Positions 53,901-64,000 of a stretch of 64,000 bases of DNA are shown piece by piece (position 1 is the stretch's first letter; each line of letters opens with the position of its first letter). The notes beneath the pieces were generated by a model that was not told the DNA's origin, made no database searches, and saw only the letters and a program-made list of their open reading frames with translations. Source of the DNA: Lytechinus pictus (lineage: Eukaryota; Echinodermata; Echinoidea; Temnopleuroida; Toxopneustidae); contig NC_087261.1 in assembly GCF_037042905.1 (NCBI RefSeq), positions 16,366,917-16,430,916 of the forward strand, read 5' to 3'. The translations under genes and the position numbers were made by a program.

Positions 53901-55619
53901 ACTAATGACGCAAGCGATTTTGGATTGAAATAAACCTTTTACGTATATTAACGCCTGGGGTCGATCGTAAAAAACAAAAATAAAGAAAGATGCATAGATG
54001 ATAGATTCTGACAATGTTTGTATATGAGTTGGGAAAATAATATTGAAGGCTGATTCACACGAGGTGAAAGATCAGAGCCCGATTAATAGACAAATGATTA
54101 TTCTGGTACATCTTCCATCATTTGGGAGCAGATCTTCGAGAGAGAGGAGGAAGGGAAGAGAATAAATAATTATACAAATAATGCACATTAATGAAGACAT
54201 CGGTCGGACTTATTTCCAATAGGGGGGGGGGGTGAATCTCACAGTTCCCTTGGACTGTTTTTTAAACTGCCGAGGGTGGGTAATTTTACTAATGTCCGAG
54301 CAAAATTATGAGTATTTGTATAACTTGATTTTAATGAAAATGATGATAAGGATATACTTCTGAGCGATCAGAATTTGAACTAATGACTGGTTATTACTAC
54401 TACTGGTCAGAAGTTGGGCAAATTAATTAGTTTATGCTCTCAAGATTTTGATTGAGTATAGGGTCCATTTCATTCATTTTACAAATTTGATAAGAATTCG
54501 CTAAAAATTATTTTGGTAATGAACATTATTTCTGTCAATATGAATTAATATTTATGAAATGAATTCAATATTCTATTGTTCGAAAGCAGAAATCCTCCAA
54601 AAATTCATTTTGCCCAATTGATCGTGGGCACGGCAGCCACTGAGTCAGCGCCAGATCGACGTTGCTCTACCCCTAAAATCGTCGTCATCTTTTAACGCGG
54701 CCGTGGCTTGAACTTCCGACTTCTTGATTGTGTAGACGGTTTTAGTTCGTGCATTTTGCAATTTTGCATGTATTTTGGTACAAAATGAAAAGAATGATAA
54801 AAATGAAAATATAAAAATAACAATAACAACAAATAAAAAATAACAACTAATAATAACAGATAACAATTACAAAATAACAATTATAAACATATAACAATTA
54901 TACACTTGCTCGCAACGCGCTTAACACATAACTTATCAGAAGTCTATATAAGTGTATTAATTTTTAAATCTATTTTGCTCTCGCTCTTTTACTATCTCTA
55001 ACTATTCCTTTCTTTTTTTTCGCTGCAACTTTTTATAAGCCATTTTACGATATAAAACCCTCAACAGAATCTGTGCGATAGATTAATTTAGTTCACTTTC
55101 TGTACCTGAAGAATTCAAACACAAATCATTACCGTCCTCCCCGCCAACAGACTTATTTCTTTTTAATTACTAATAGTTATTCATATATTCCATATCATAA
55201 ACAAATTGAAAGTACACCCAACCCGTAACCCTTCCAACACACAGTAGGCCTACATCCCTCATCAGATAAACTGGTAAAAGCATTTGAATTATAATGATGG
55301 AAATTATCCACAATTATTTGCCTGGTTAGTGAGCAAAAATGATGAATTTCCCAGGATGCAATGCGCGATAGAGGGTTGTAATTGATGAAGAGGTATACAA
55401 ATTGTTTGAATTAGTTTAACAGATTTCTGTTTTAAATGAAGAGGGGATAAAGGTGTACATCTTTTTCTGTAATCATGATTTTCCAGTGCTAGATTTTGAT
55501 TAACTGTGTCCAATTCCACATGTTTCGTATACGCCTATACTAGCTCGATGGTGATGGTATATGATGGTAAATCGACACGTGGTTTATCTTTGCACCCTTT
55601 TTCTACTTTTTACTTGATC
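53901..55619. other. Gene-poor stretch
   Basis: A G-run at about 54222, an (AAC/AAT)-rich tract at 54815-54900, otherwise AT-rich with nothing recognised. Confidence 0.6.
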
Positions 55620-56035
55620 TCATCCCACATGGTCTAATCCGAATTCGTCTACAACCTTTTCTTTTATTAGACATTTGATCTAGTTGCCACTCGGTCTAAT
55701 ACCACTTAGTCTTCACTCTAAAAAATATTGGGTAAAAATGCTCCATGAGCGGGTAATTATGTGTCCAACCAACATTGAGCATTTCTTTTAGTAATTGTCA
55801 TTCATCCAGTGTGATGAAAATTTTGCCCAATTTAAAGCAATTGCTGCTTATATTTTAACCTTGCCGGATAATATGCTTCCCGCATTGGGTAAAATACCGC
55901 CCCAAATTGGTTGGACACATACTTACCCTCGTGGTGGTAAAAATTTTACCCAATATTTTTTACAGTGTGAACATTATATAAAATGGCAATTAGCCCAAGT
56001 GAGTATTGGATCAAGTGATGTTTGGACGAAATGAC
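55620..56035. mobile_element. 16-nt-periodic element remnant, split by a MITE
   Basis: Left half (TGGTCTAATCCGAATTCGTC..., 55630-55711) and right half (ATGGCAATTAGCCCAAGTG..., 55983-56035) belong to the family at 39890; a MITE at 55714-55967 lies between. Confidence 0.6.
55714..55967. mobile_element. CACTCTAAAA-type MITE, copy 1
   Basis: Ends CACTCTAAAAAATATTGGGT and its near-complement ending TTTTTTACAGTG; inner GGTAAAATTTTACC-like words. 254 bp. Confidence 0.8.
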
Positions 56036-56329
56036 GAAATAACATGCTTTTTTGCTTATATATATAGTTTGCCACTGCATTTGTTTTTTCACTACGTTGT
56101 CTTATCCTTAAATTATTAAATTAAATTGTTATGACACTGCTATAAATTTGTCACATTACAATGTACTTTAATGTCATACTACGATTATGTTTACGTATTG
56201 TAAATTTATTTTGACTTTACAATAAATGCAGAAACTCCTGCAAAAAAAAAAAAAAAAACTGGACCAAATTGATAGACCAAGTGATTAAGCCAGAATGGGG
56301 TTCGACGATGTTAGACGATGTACATGATG

Positions 56330-56640
56330 TAACAATGATGGTGGTATATACTATATAGTATACAATTTATAATGTCAATATCGATGGTGGTATATAGTGG
56401 TGGCGGCAGTGATGGTGGAGGTGGTGGTGGTAGTGGTGGCGGTGATGGTGGAGGTGATGTATAGGAGGGTGTGGAGGTGGTGGTGGTAATGGTGGTGGTG
56501 GTGATGATAAATGGTGATCGATTTAATGGTGGTAATGGAAATGGTTGTGATCGTGGTATTGATGATAACGTCATCGACGACGATGATAATGGTGGTGGTG
56601 GTTTCATGCCGCAGTGATGGTGATATCAGAGGTAATTTCA
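56330..56640 (+). repeat. (GGT)n/(GAT)n microsatellite
   Basis: GGTGGTGGT and GATGATGG runs across 300 nt; Pro/Ser/Thr/His frames on the minus strand are artefacts. Confidence 0.95.
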
Positions 56641-58657
56641 TCCACAGTGATTGGTAGTTGACGATGATGGCGATTTATTGATTACGATATGGTGCACTGG
56701 TCATGTCAGTGAATATTAAGCGGGTGCGTTGAATAGCTGATACATATTTTGCGGAGATTTCATTTTGTGGTTGGTATGCTTCGGCAACGTTCAGTCCCCA
56801 TTCAGATTCGAAGGGTCGCAGGGCAATGTGAATGATTTTTCACGGGGGAGTTTACTACAAAATGTGGGTCATTTTGGTCCTGAGGAATTTGACAAGCAAA
56901 AAAGAAATGGGGTTTCGTTACAAAATGAACGGGATTTCGGTCGAGGAAAAATTTGACAAGCAAAAAAGAAATCAAATGTTATTTTGGTGAAATTTCTGCA
57001 ATTTAGATTTCCATGTGGTGCTGCCTATGGTGAATATTACACGCAGTACCCCCAAGTAAATCTTGGGGATACTTAAGCACCCCAAGCATCCCCGCGTCCC
57101 AAGGGCCATGTAGGGTCACTAGGAAGTCTTCTAAAGACCATACTGTTTATAATTATCTTATGACAATTTTGAAGATATACATCCTTTTAACTCTAATCGC
57201 TACTCTCACGTAATTATTTTCATTCTTTCAAAAATACAGGGACAAAGTATATATATATACAAAACATACATTTTTAGAATATTGTTCCAAATATGCCACC
57301 ACAATCATGCCAATGTTTATGCTAGTTAATGATACGATTATTTCATATTTCCATTTCGACTTCAAGTTGCGAGTATTTTTATGATGGAAATACAATTTAA
57401 CAAAAACTTTAGCATTGAAATGTTTATAGATCGAAGAAGATGGATAAGAAGAGGAATGAAGTTTAAAAGAAGAAGAAAAAGAATATTCGGAGCAAGAGGA
57501 AGAACAAATACAAGAACGAGAGCAAGAAGAACAAGAAAGCAAGGAAGATGAATAAATAAAGAAAAAAGAAAATAAAATGACACACTGAAAACTATAAAGT
57601 CGTAATATTGTTCAATAAAAATTTAAATATAATGGATCCTCGTGGATGTGCTGTATGAGCATGAACATACAAAAAACAAACTAGCGAATCAACGACTAAC
57701 GCGTCCTCTATTGACAGTTTAATCTTGTTGCCATTTTTTTTATTCTAGATAGATTACTAACAGGGGTTCCTGCTATAATAGTGATTTCAAATATGGACAA
57801 TATTTCCCTCAATTGAGTCATAATTCAAAATACCCCAAATCACTAGTTATTTCCCCAAAGTTCACCACCGATATTTTATGGCATCCTAAGGGATCGTTGA
57901 TTTGCTCTCAGCCCGGTCTTTTACGAACATGATCTATGTAATTGCCTTATTAATTCTGACAAGTTAGTGCTGAAAGACAAACGAAATTGGAGAAAAAATG
58001 AAAAATAAAACTTTGTGGAGGCCCTCGTAAAATTAAGCGTAATGATTCTGAAAATTGGACACGGATAGGAAACAATTTAGAGTCCGTTTTTTTCGTTGAC
58101 TTATTTAAAGAAAAGAGGACAGAGGAAATATCTTGATCCTTTGTCAGACAACTTCATTTTGGATGGATCTGGTAACGCATAACAACGGTGGAGTAAAAAT
58201 AACATTATCTTCGGATCAAGAGGATTTCTACCATTGATACATGTGAGGAAAGATTCCCGTCGACAGATGAGAAACACCAAGTTTAAATTTTCTCTATTAT
58301 TTTCTTTCTTTTTCTTTTATTTGCGAGCAGCTCCAATGCTCCTATATGGTTGGACATATACACCTTACCGTCTTTGTTCGGCCAAACTTCTGTCGATTCC
58401 ATGCTGCATGCAGACAAAAGATATCCGAACTTTTGGAATAATTTGTGTTATTCATACATCGTGTTAATTGAGACGTGATTTGTTGAAAGTTAAATAGAAC
58501 AAGACCTTTTTAGTAAAAGAAAAAAAAGGTCAATTCCATTTCAATTTTGAGAAACTGCATGGGTATACTACGACTTTAAATATTTATCTATTGAGGTCTT
58601 CCTTTGAAAAACAGGCCTATTTATTCACATTAAACTAAACAGGCCCTAAAATAATAC

Positions 58658-58659
<2 letters not shown>
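56641..58659. other. Gene-poor stretch
   Basis: Two copies of a word family (TTTGACAAGCAAAAAAGAAA at about 56889 and 56951); a GAAGA-rich patch at 57430-57560. No gene. Confidence 0.6.
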
Positions 58660-58698
<39 letters not shown>

Positions 58699-58740
58699 AG
58701 AGGGAAGGTGGGGAGGATGGGGCGGGGGAGAATTAGGGGT
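58660..58740 (+). repeat. (GA)n followed by G-rich sequence
   Basis: About 15 GA dinucleotides then G9 and GGGGCGGGGG. Confidence 0.95.
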
Positions 58741-59022
58741 GTGGGAGTATGCAAAAGTTACCTTCGGACGCTTTTTGATTGTAGAATATTAACATGTCCA
58801 CATTTTGAAAATAAAATATACCTCTATTTAATGGGTTACCAACTGACAAGATTCTGAAAAATGATAAATATTTAATATGATGGCTTCAAACTTAAATTTA
58901 CACTCAAATATAAATTCCAAAACAGGGAAATATTATAATCTAATGTTTTGATATGTATCTAAAATTGCAATTAACTATTTGAATTGTTAAATCACAAGAG
59001 ACCCTTGACAACCCTCTCCATA

Positions 59023-59205
59023 CACTCTAAAAAAAGTTTACCTAATATTGGGTAAAATGGGACCATACATGTTGGTTGGGTAAAAATTTTACGCAATGTT
59101 GCGTTGAAATAGCCAAATATGGGGTAAAAAAAATACCCAGCAAACATGCATGTTCCCTTTCTACCCAATATTGGATAGAATTTTGTACTCAGTGTTTTAA
59201 GAGTG
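59023..59205. mobile_element. CACTCTAAAA-type MITE, copy 2
   Basis: CACTCTAAAAAAAGTTTACC at the left and TTTTAAGAGTG at the right; ATTGGGTAAA words inside in both orientations. 183 bp. Confidence 0.75.
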
Positions 59206-59427
59206 TATTTTCTTTCTCTTTTACGACATAGAACATTACTCTTCTATATTATTCGTCACAATCTGATGTGGATTCGGTTATTATAATCGGTCGGTCCGAA
59301 GCATCGGGAAGAACATCGAGAATTCCTGAAGAAATTGAGCGGTGTATCATTTAGTTGATTCCCCTGAGCTCATGGCCTGCGATTGCTGGGTTGTCCGCTG
59401 CTAATGATCACGAAACCATTATTAACG

Positions 59428-60038
59428 TTAAAGGCCAAGTCCACCCCATAAAAATGTTGATTTGAATAAATAGAGAAAAATCAAACTAGCAGAACGCTGA
59501 AAATTTCGTCAAAATCGGATGTAGAATAAGAAAGTTATGGCATTTTCAAGTTTCCCTTATTTTTCGCAAAACAGTGATATGCACAACTCAGTGACATGCA
59601 GATGATTCAGTCGATGATGTCCATCACTCACTATTTCTTTTGTTTTTTATTGTTTGAATTATACAATATTTCATTTTTTACAGATTTGACAATAAGGACC
59701 AACTTGACTTAACCATATAGTATTAAACAATGCTGATTCCACATGTTCAGGGAGGAATTAATCGTTGTTTCACTTGACAATGAGGGGAAAATTTGAATAT
59801 TTCATATTTCACATAATAAAATACAAAATAAATAGTGAGTGGATGACGTCATCAGTCTCCTTATTTGCATACCGAACAGGATGTGCATATAACTGTTTTG
59901 TGAAATTAAGCGAAACTTTAAAATGTCATAACTTTCTTATTTTACATCCGATTTTTATGAAATTTTCAGTGTTATGCTTGTTGGATTTTTCTCTTTTTAT
60001 TCAAATCAACTTTTTGTTGGGGTGGACTTGTCCTTTAA
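59428..60038. mobile_element. TTAA-flanked foldback element, copy 2
   Basis: TTAA at 59428-59431 and 60035-60038, ends AGGCCAAGTCCACCCCA and GGGGTGGACTTGTCCT. The interior is inverted relative to copy 1 at 28467-29093, with AAGTCGGTCC-type middle complementing it. About 230-nt arms. Confidence 0.85.
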
Positions 60039-60189
60039 GTAGACCCCAGATTACTCTAACAAATCCAAAGTGATTTCAACATGTTCAAAGCAGAAGGGTT
60101 TATGATTATCTGCCCCTCCCCAAGAAAAAAAGTGAATAATGAAAGTGTTCAGGATACAAGTCACCAACATCTGCACGTAATGATGAAAT

Positions 60190-60204
60190 GGGGGGGGGGG
60201 GGGG
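60190..60204. repeat. Poly(G) tract
   Basis: About fifteen G in a row within AT-rich flanks. Confidence 0.9.
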
Positions 60205-60618
60205 TGACTGCGACGCTGAACAGGTGCACTATTTCAAAAATTGCGATCAGGCGAGGCGAGCGAATCCCAATTTAATTCAAACACAATAATGAAATATTGT
60301 AAAATCATAACCAATATTGGTTTTGAAAAATGTGCACTTGTCAGAGAGAAAAAAGAAAGTCGATACGATGTTGAATATGCAATGAAGTGATTGATTTCAA
60401 AAGTCAAACATTTATAAAACTCTTTTTGGGGGTGGGTAGCACCATGCCAGGGTTCAATAAAAAGGGAAATGCATTTTTAACGATGTTTTCTGCATAAAAG
60501 TATTAAAGACCATAAATTGAGACAGGAAGATAAGTAAATTTTAAAGAGGCCAATAAGACGATTTATACATATATATATATATATATAAATGAATCATGTT
60601 TCGCTCCACTGGGACATC

Positions 60619-60793
60619 CACTATAAAAAAAAATTGGAATGTTAAATCAACATTTTGAAACGTTGGAGGAGTGACAACCTTTTCTAATTGTTGCATTTAC
60701 CAGTTTAATCGGTTCGACCCAAATAACATTTAGAACAGGTTGTTACTCCTACAACCATTCAAATGTTGATTTAACATTTCAGTTTTTAGAGTG
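60619..60793. mobile_element. CACTCTAAAA-type MITE, copy 3
   Basis: Ends CACTATAAAAAAAAA and TTTTTAGAGTG; inner inverted AATGTTAAATCAACATTT and AAATGTTGATTTAACATT. Confidence 0.78.
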
Positions 60794-61485
60794 CCCCCCC
60801 CCCCCTCACTCCTCACGTCGCTGACGAAAAACGGAAGAGTCTTGGGGGATTCCTCATGACTTTAAAATACTGCTATGAAAACTAATCAGTGAGAGGCATT
60901 CTGTTTCGCTGCTAATACACCATAAACAACATAAAGAGCTAAGTGATTGGACTGATTACTGATTAATGGGAGTCAGCAAAAGGCACGGAAGTCCAGAACC
61001 TGACAGGAGAAAGAGAAAGAGAGAGAGAGATGGAGAGCGATTGAGTGTGTGTGAGAGAGGGGGATGGAGAGAGATACAAAAAGAGAAAGAGGGGTCCTCA
61101 GAAGTAGTAAAAGCATCTCCGATACGATCACGGTTATCCGATATCATTTAGCGGGAAAGGAAAGAGAGATGAAAATCTAACTGCGGTTGTCGTCTGCGCT
61201 GTTTATTTTTGGCGGGAGAGGATTCGTGGTAATTTTCGCGGTGGATAAAATAATAAATCACATATCTGTTATTCGATGACAATTGACCTTTTGGCGAATC
61301 AACACAACAGACTTAAGAGGCGATTGGATTGGTATTTGTTTAGATAATGACCATGATTAGGAGTGTTTTGTTACCAATACGCACTGATTAAAATCCGGAT
61401 AAAACGCGTAAAAAACGAAACTCGTGAAAACGACGAGAAGGAAAATGCGAGATGTGTAGAGTAGCAGAATGAATTGGGTGAAGGT
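60794..61485. other. Upstream stretch with (GA)n and non-repetitive sequence
   Basis: A C-run at 60794, (GA)n at 61010-61092, then a non-repetitive block 61150-61450 with several GATTA/TAAT words that could be regulatory (inference only). Confidence 0.35.
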
Positions 61486-61500
61486 GGGGGGGGGGGGGGG
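61486..61500. repeat. Poly(G)15 tract
   Basis: Fifteen consecutive G. Confidence 0.95.
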
Positions 61501-61674
61501 TCATTCATGTATAGTTTCTTAATGATCGTGCCAGTTTATATCATATACTGAGGGGCGGTCCTTGAGCCCAGGTAACTGGTAAACCATTGTTCAAGAACTT
61601 ATTTCATTGAAGAAGTGAGGTCACTGGACGTCGCAACTTCATGGCTAAGAAACCGCCGAGAACCACGGCGGATG

Positions 61675-61712
61675 GTTTTTTTTTTTTTTTTTTTTTTTTT
61701 TGGGGGGGGGGG
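61675..61712. repeat. T-run joined to G-run
   Basis: More than twenty T followed directly by ten G, then TGG. Confidence 0.95.
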
Positions 61713-62293
61713 TGGCAATTGTTGGACACAATTGGAAAGACTCACCACGCAGGTCCTATTGGTCATGTTGGTATAACCTTTTAATATGCTTTCAATTTCT
61801 CCTTTTTCGCGGTCAATAAAACTGCTCTCCTCATCTTCTTTCCGAAACTCCCAGAAATAATAATAACTGAAAAATAATTGGTTTCCAATTTCTTAGTTTT
61901 ATAATCAATATATATCTATTCTGCATTGCCTTGTAATGTCACACAACTGACTTCCATTCAAAATAATCTTAACCAACTCTCATTTGGGATGTAATTCCAT
62001 TACTTTCTTCCATCGTAAAAATAATTTTAGATACTAACACTATCATTGAAAATGATATATATATAACACAATTCTGTAATATTAGTTGTAATGATATTCG
62101 ACACGTTCGAAATTTGATATGTAGGTCATCACCGACAAACACTCATGTAAAAAAAGCACATAAGCTTTGGGAGAAGGAAGGGATGTGCTTCGCGTGCCTC
62201 TTTAAATCAGGAGTATCTGCAAAAAAAAAATAAAATGGGGCTGGGGACCCGCCTATCTAGGGTCGCGTATATAATCAAGGATTTGATAGTCTA

Positions 62294-62499
62294 CACACTT
62301 AAAATATTGGGCAACATACTGTCCACTGTGTTGGGTAATGCATGTTGGTAAGAAATATATATATTCTGGGCAATTATCATCCAATTAAGCAAATTTATTA
62401 CCAAATTCGGACAGATTTTAACCAATAGTTGTGTGGACAGTATGTTGCCCCGTGATAGTTAAAAATTTGTCATTTTTTTGCCCTACCTTTTTAAGAGTA
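62294..62499. mobile_element. CACTCTAAAA-type MITE, copy 4 (diverged)
   Basis: CACTTAAAATATTGGGCAAC at the left and CCTTTTTAAGAGT at the right; inner GCAACATACTGTCCA and its complement. Confidence 0.65.
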
Positions 62500-62989
62500 C
62501 TCTTGTCGAGTAAACCGAGAATTTAAACACTCCAAAAGATTGGCATAAAAATGTGTATAAACAAATATATCGGTATAAAAAAGCAGTACCGAGTTCTGTG
62601 CTTTAAACGTTGCGGTGAAGAGAAAACAAAGTTAGAGCGCCAAGCAAGTTCAGGGGATGGTAAAGTTTTATGAGATTCAAGCGTTATATTGACACATTCA
62701 TCGTGTAGGGCCAGAGGGTAAACCCGCGAAACGACCATTAATGAAGAAATATTTCCGCTATAATATAATTGTTATGGGGAATTGCGGTTAGAAATATGGA
62801 AAAGTGTAGTCTAAGGGAGCTCAGGAGGAGGGATGAAGCTGATTTGTATTTAAGAGTCCGAACACTGTCATGATCTTTTTCAGACTGACACAAGTGACAG
62901 AATAAATTTCTTTCATAAAGTAAGACAGGCCAGGAGTTTAACGTCCATTCGTAATGGTCAGTCACCATTAGGCCCATGCGCCTACCAGC

Positions 62990-63085
62990 AACAGAACCAC
63001 CGCCACCACCACATAAGACAACAACAAGAACAAGAACAACACCAACAGCAACAACAACAACAACAGCAGCAGCAGCAGCAAATCA
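62990..63085 (+). repeat. (CAC)/(CAA)/(CAG)n microsatellite
   Basis: ACAACAACAACAGCAGCAGC-type repeat. Confidence 0.95.
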
Positions 63086-63324
63086 AATCCAATGGAAAAC
63101 CTTGATGATAGATGATTTCCCATGTAGGTCTCTTTACAAAAGACGTTTTCATGCTGTTTATCCATTAATCAAATTTTGTTCAGAACTGCACATGATTCAC
63201 TCGAAGTGAATGCAATATTAAAATTTGTCCCTGCCAATCGCTGGAGTTTTTTAAATTAAAACTGGTGACTACTAGCTGAGCATTTACAGCATGCAGAAGG
63301 TAAAGAAATGGAATATAAATAAAC

Positions 63325-64000
63325 AGAGGAGCGTTTCATGAACAGACTTTTCGGTTGTTTTGTCCGACAGTTACCATAGGAACGGTGCTTCACAGCCCAT
63401 TAAAATCATGGAAAGTTGTCAGGTTGTGAGAAAAAAAAAGATGATGAAATTAAAAAAAAGGCTCTCTAGGATAACACAAAATGAAAAACATAATGATCAA
63501 GATGTTCATTTTTTCCCCGACGAAATTCATATTTCGAGAGGAAATCAAGGGGGTGGGGGCTGTTTTGTAGAATAGCCTGTCCAAAATTCAAACCACACCA
63601 CACGTGATGAAAGAAGTGGGGATATACGGAACCATGGACATAATAGGTCCATGGTGGAACTCCGGAGCGGGGAAGGGGACATCAGCTATTCAATTGTATT
63701 TAGCACCGGGGGCTTAGCAAGACCCACGGGGGCAGACTCTAGGGTGCGGAAGGATGCCCCGATGTTGGGGGAGAAATGGATATGAATATAAAATAAACAG
63801 AGTGCATTCTGGGAGATAATCCAGGGGTCAAGTGCAGTGGAGATGAAGGAACGTCCGAATTAGGACGTTGAACGGACCGTGGAAGGATGACAGGAGGCGA
63901 TCATGCAGGATTGACCAATCAGTACTTGAACATGAGTGGTAAGATCTATATTTTTTATAGTAGGGAATGAAATCAACACAAATTTGAAAAAAAAGGAACA
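63325..64000. other. Window end: half MITE and GC-richer sequence
   Basis: 63325-63440 is one arm of the 48698-type MITE (GAGCGTTTCATGAACAGAC, TTTTGTCCGACAG). 63600-63930 is noticeably GC-richer but shows no exon I can support. Confidence 0.5.

Noticed and set aside
55795-56034. 79-residue frame
   Set aside because: Spans a MITE and a foldback remnant.

Overview
The window is animal genomic DNA: spliced GT-AG genes in AT-rich sequence, dense with MITE-like foldback elements, tRNA-derived SINEs, microsatellites and long poly(G)/poly(C) runs. The protein families and repeat style suggest an invertebrate deuterostome, most likely an echinoderm such as a sea urchin or sea star. That assignment is inference from the general look of the sequence; no marker settles it.

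Three genes were assembled by hand from exons with matching splice phases. (1) Minus strand, 22098 to 3062: a complete 10-exon, 279-residue endosomal Qa-SNARE of the syntaxin-7/12(13) group, with N-terminal helices, SNARE motif, zero-layer Gln and C-terminal tail anchor. (2) Plus strand, 30663 to 35894: a complete 5-exon, 220-residue CFAP95 (C9orf135) orthologue, a ciliary axoneme protein. (3) Minus strand, 45100 to 41669: four 3' exons of a paired-like Q50 homeobox gene with an OAR-like motif near its C-terminus. Its upstream coding or 5' UTR exon was not found. The syntaxin and CFAP95 genes are divergent and about 8.5 kb apart; CFAP95 and the homeobox gene are convergent. The functions are unrelated, so no operon-like logic is implied.

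Layout. 1-3 kb: nested repeats and MITEs. 3-22 kb: syntaxin gene, its introns holding SINEs, several MITEs and a 4.05-kb element with 14-bp terminal inverted repeats (TIRs) and a repeated 16-bp motif. 22-30.6 kb: intergenic, with a 3.6-kb nested foldback transposon (21-bp TIRs, 9-bp direct repeats at its borders), a perfect 97-nt palindrome and a TTAA-flanked element. 30.6-36.4 kb: CFAP95, whose last intron carries a 13-unit pyrimidine-rich minisatellite. 36.4-41.6 kb: intergenic. 41.6-45.1 kb: homeobox gene. 45.1-64 kb: a gene-poor stretch upstream of the homeobox gene with microsatellites, four CACTCTAAAA-type MITEs, possible regulatory sequence and one uncertain exon.

No rRNA, genuine tRNA gene, CRISPR array or prokaryotic-type operon was seen. 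The most notable non-genic observations are the ordered nested transposon at 24.07-27.68 kb, the 4.05-kb element at 10.6-14.7 kb, and the array of splice-acceptor-like sequences inside CFAP95.
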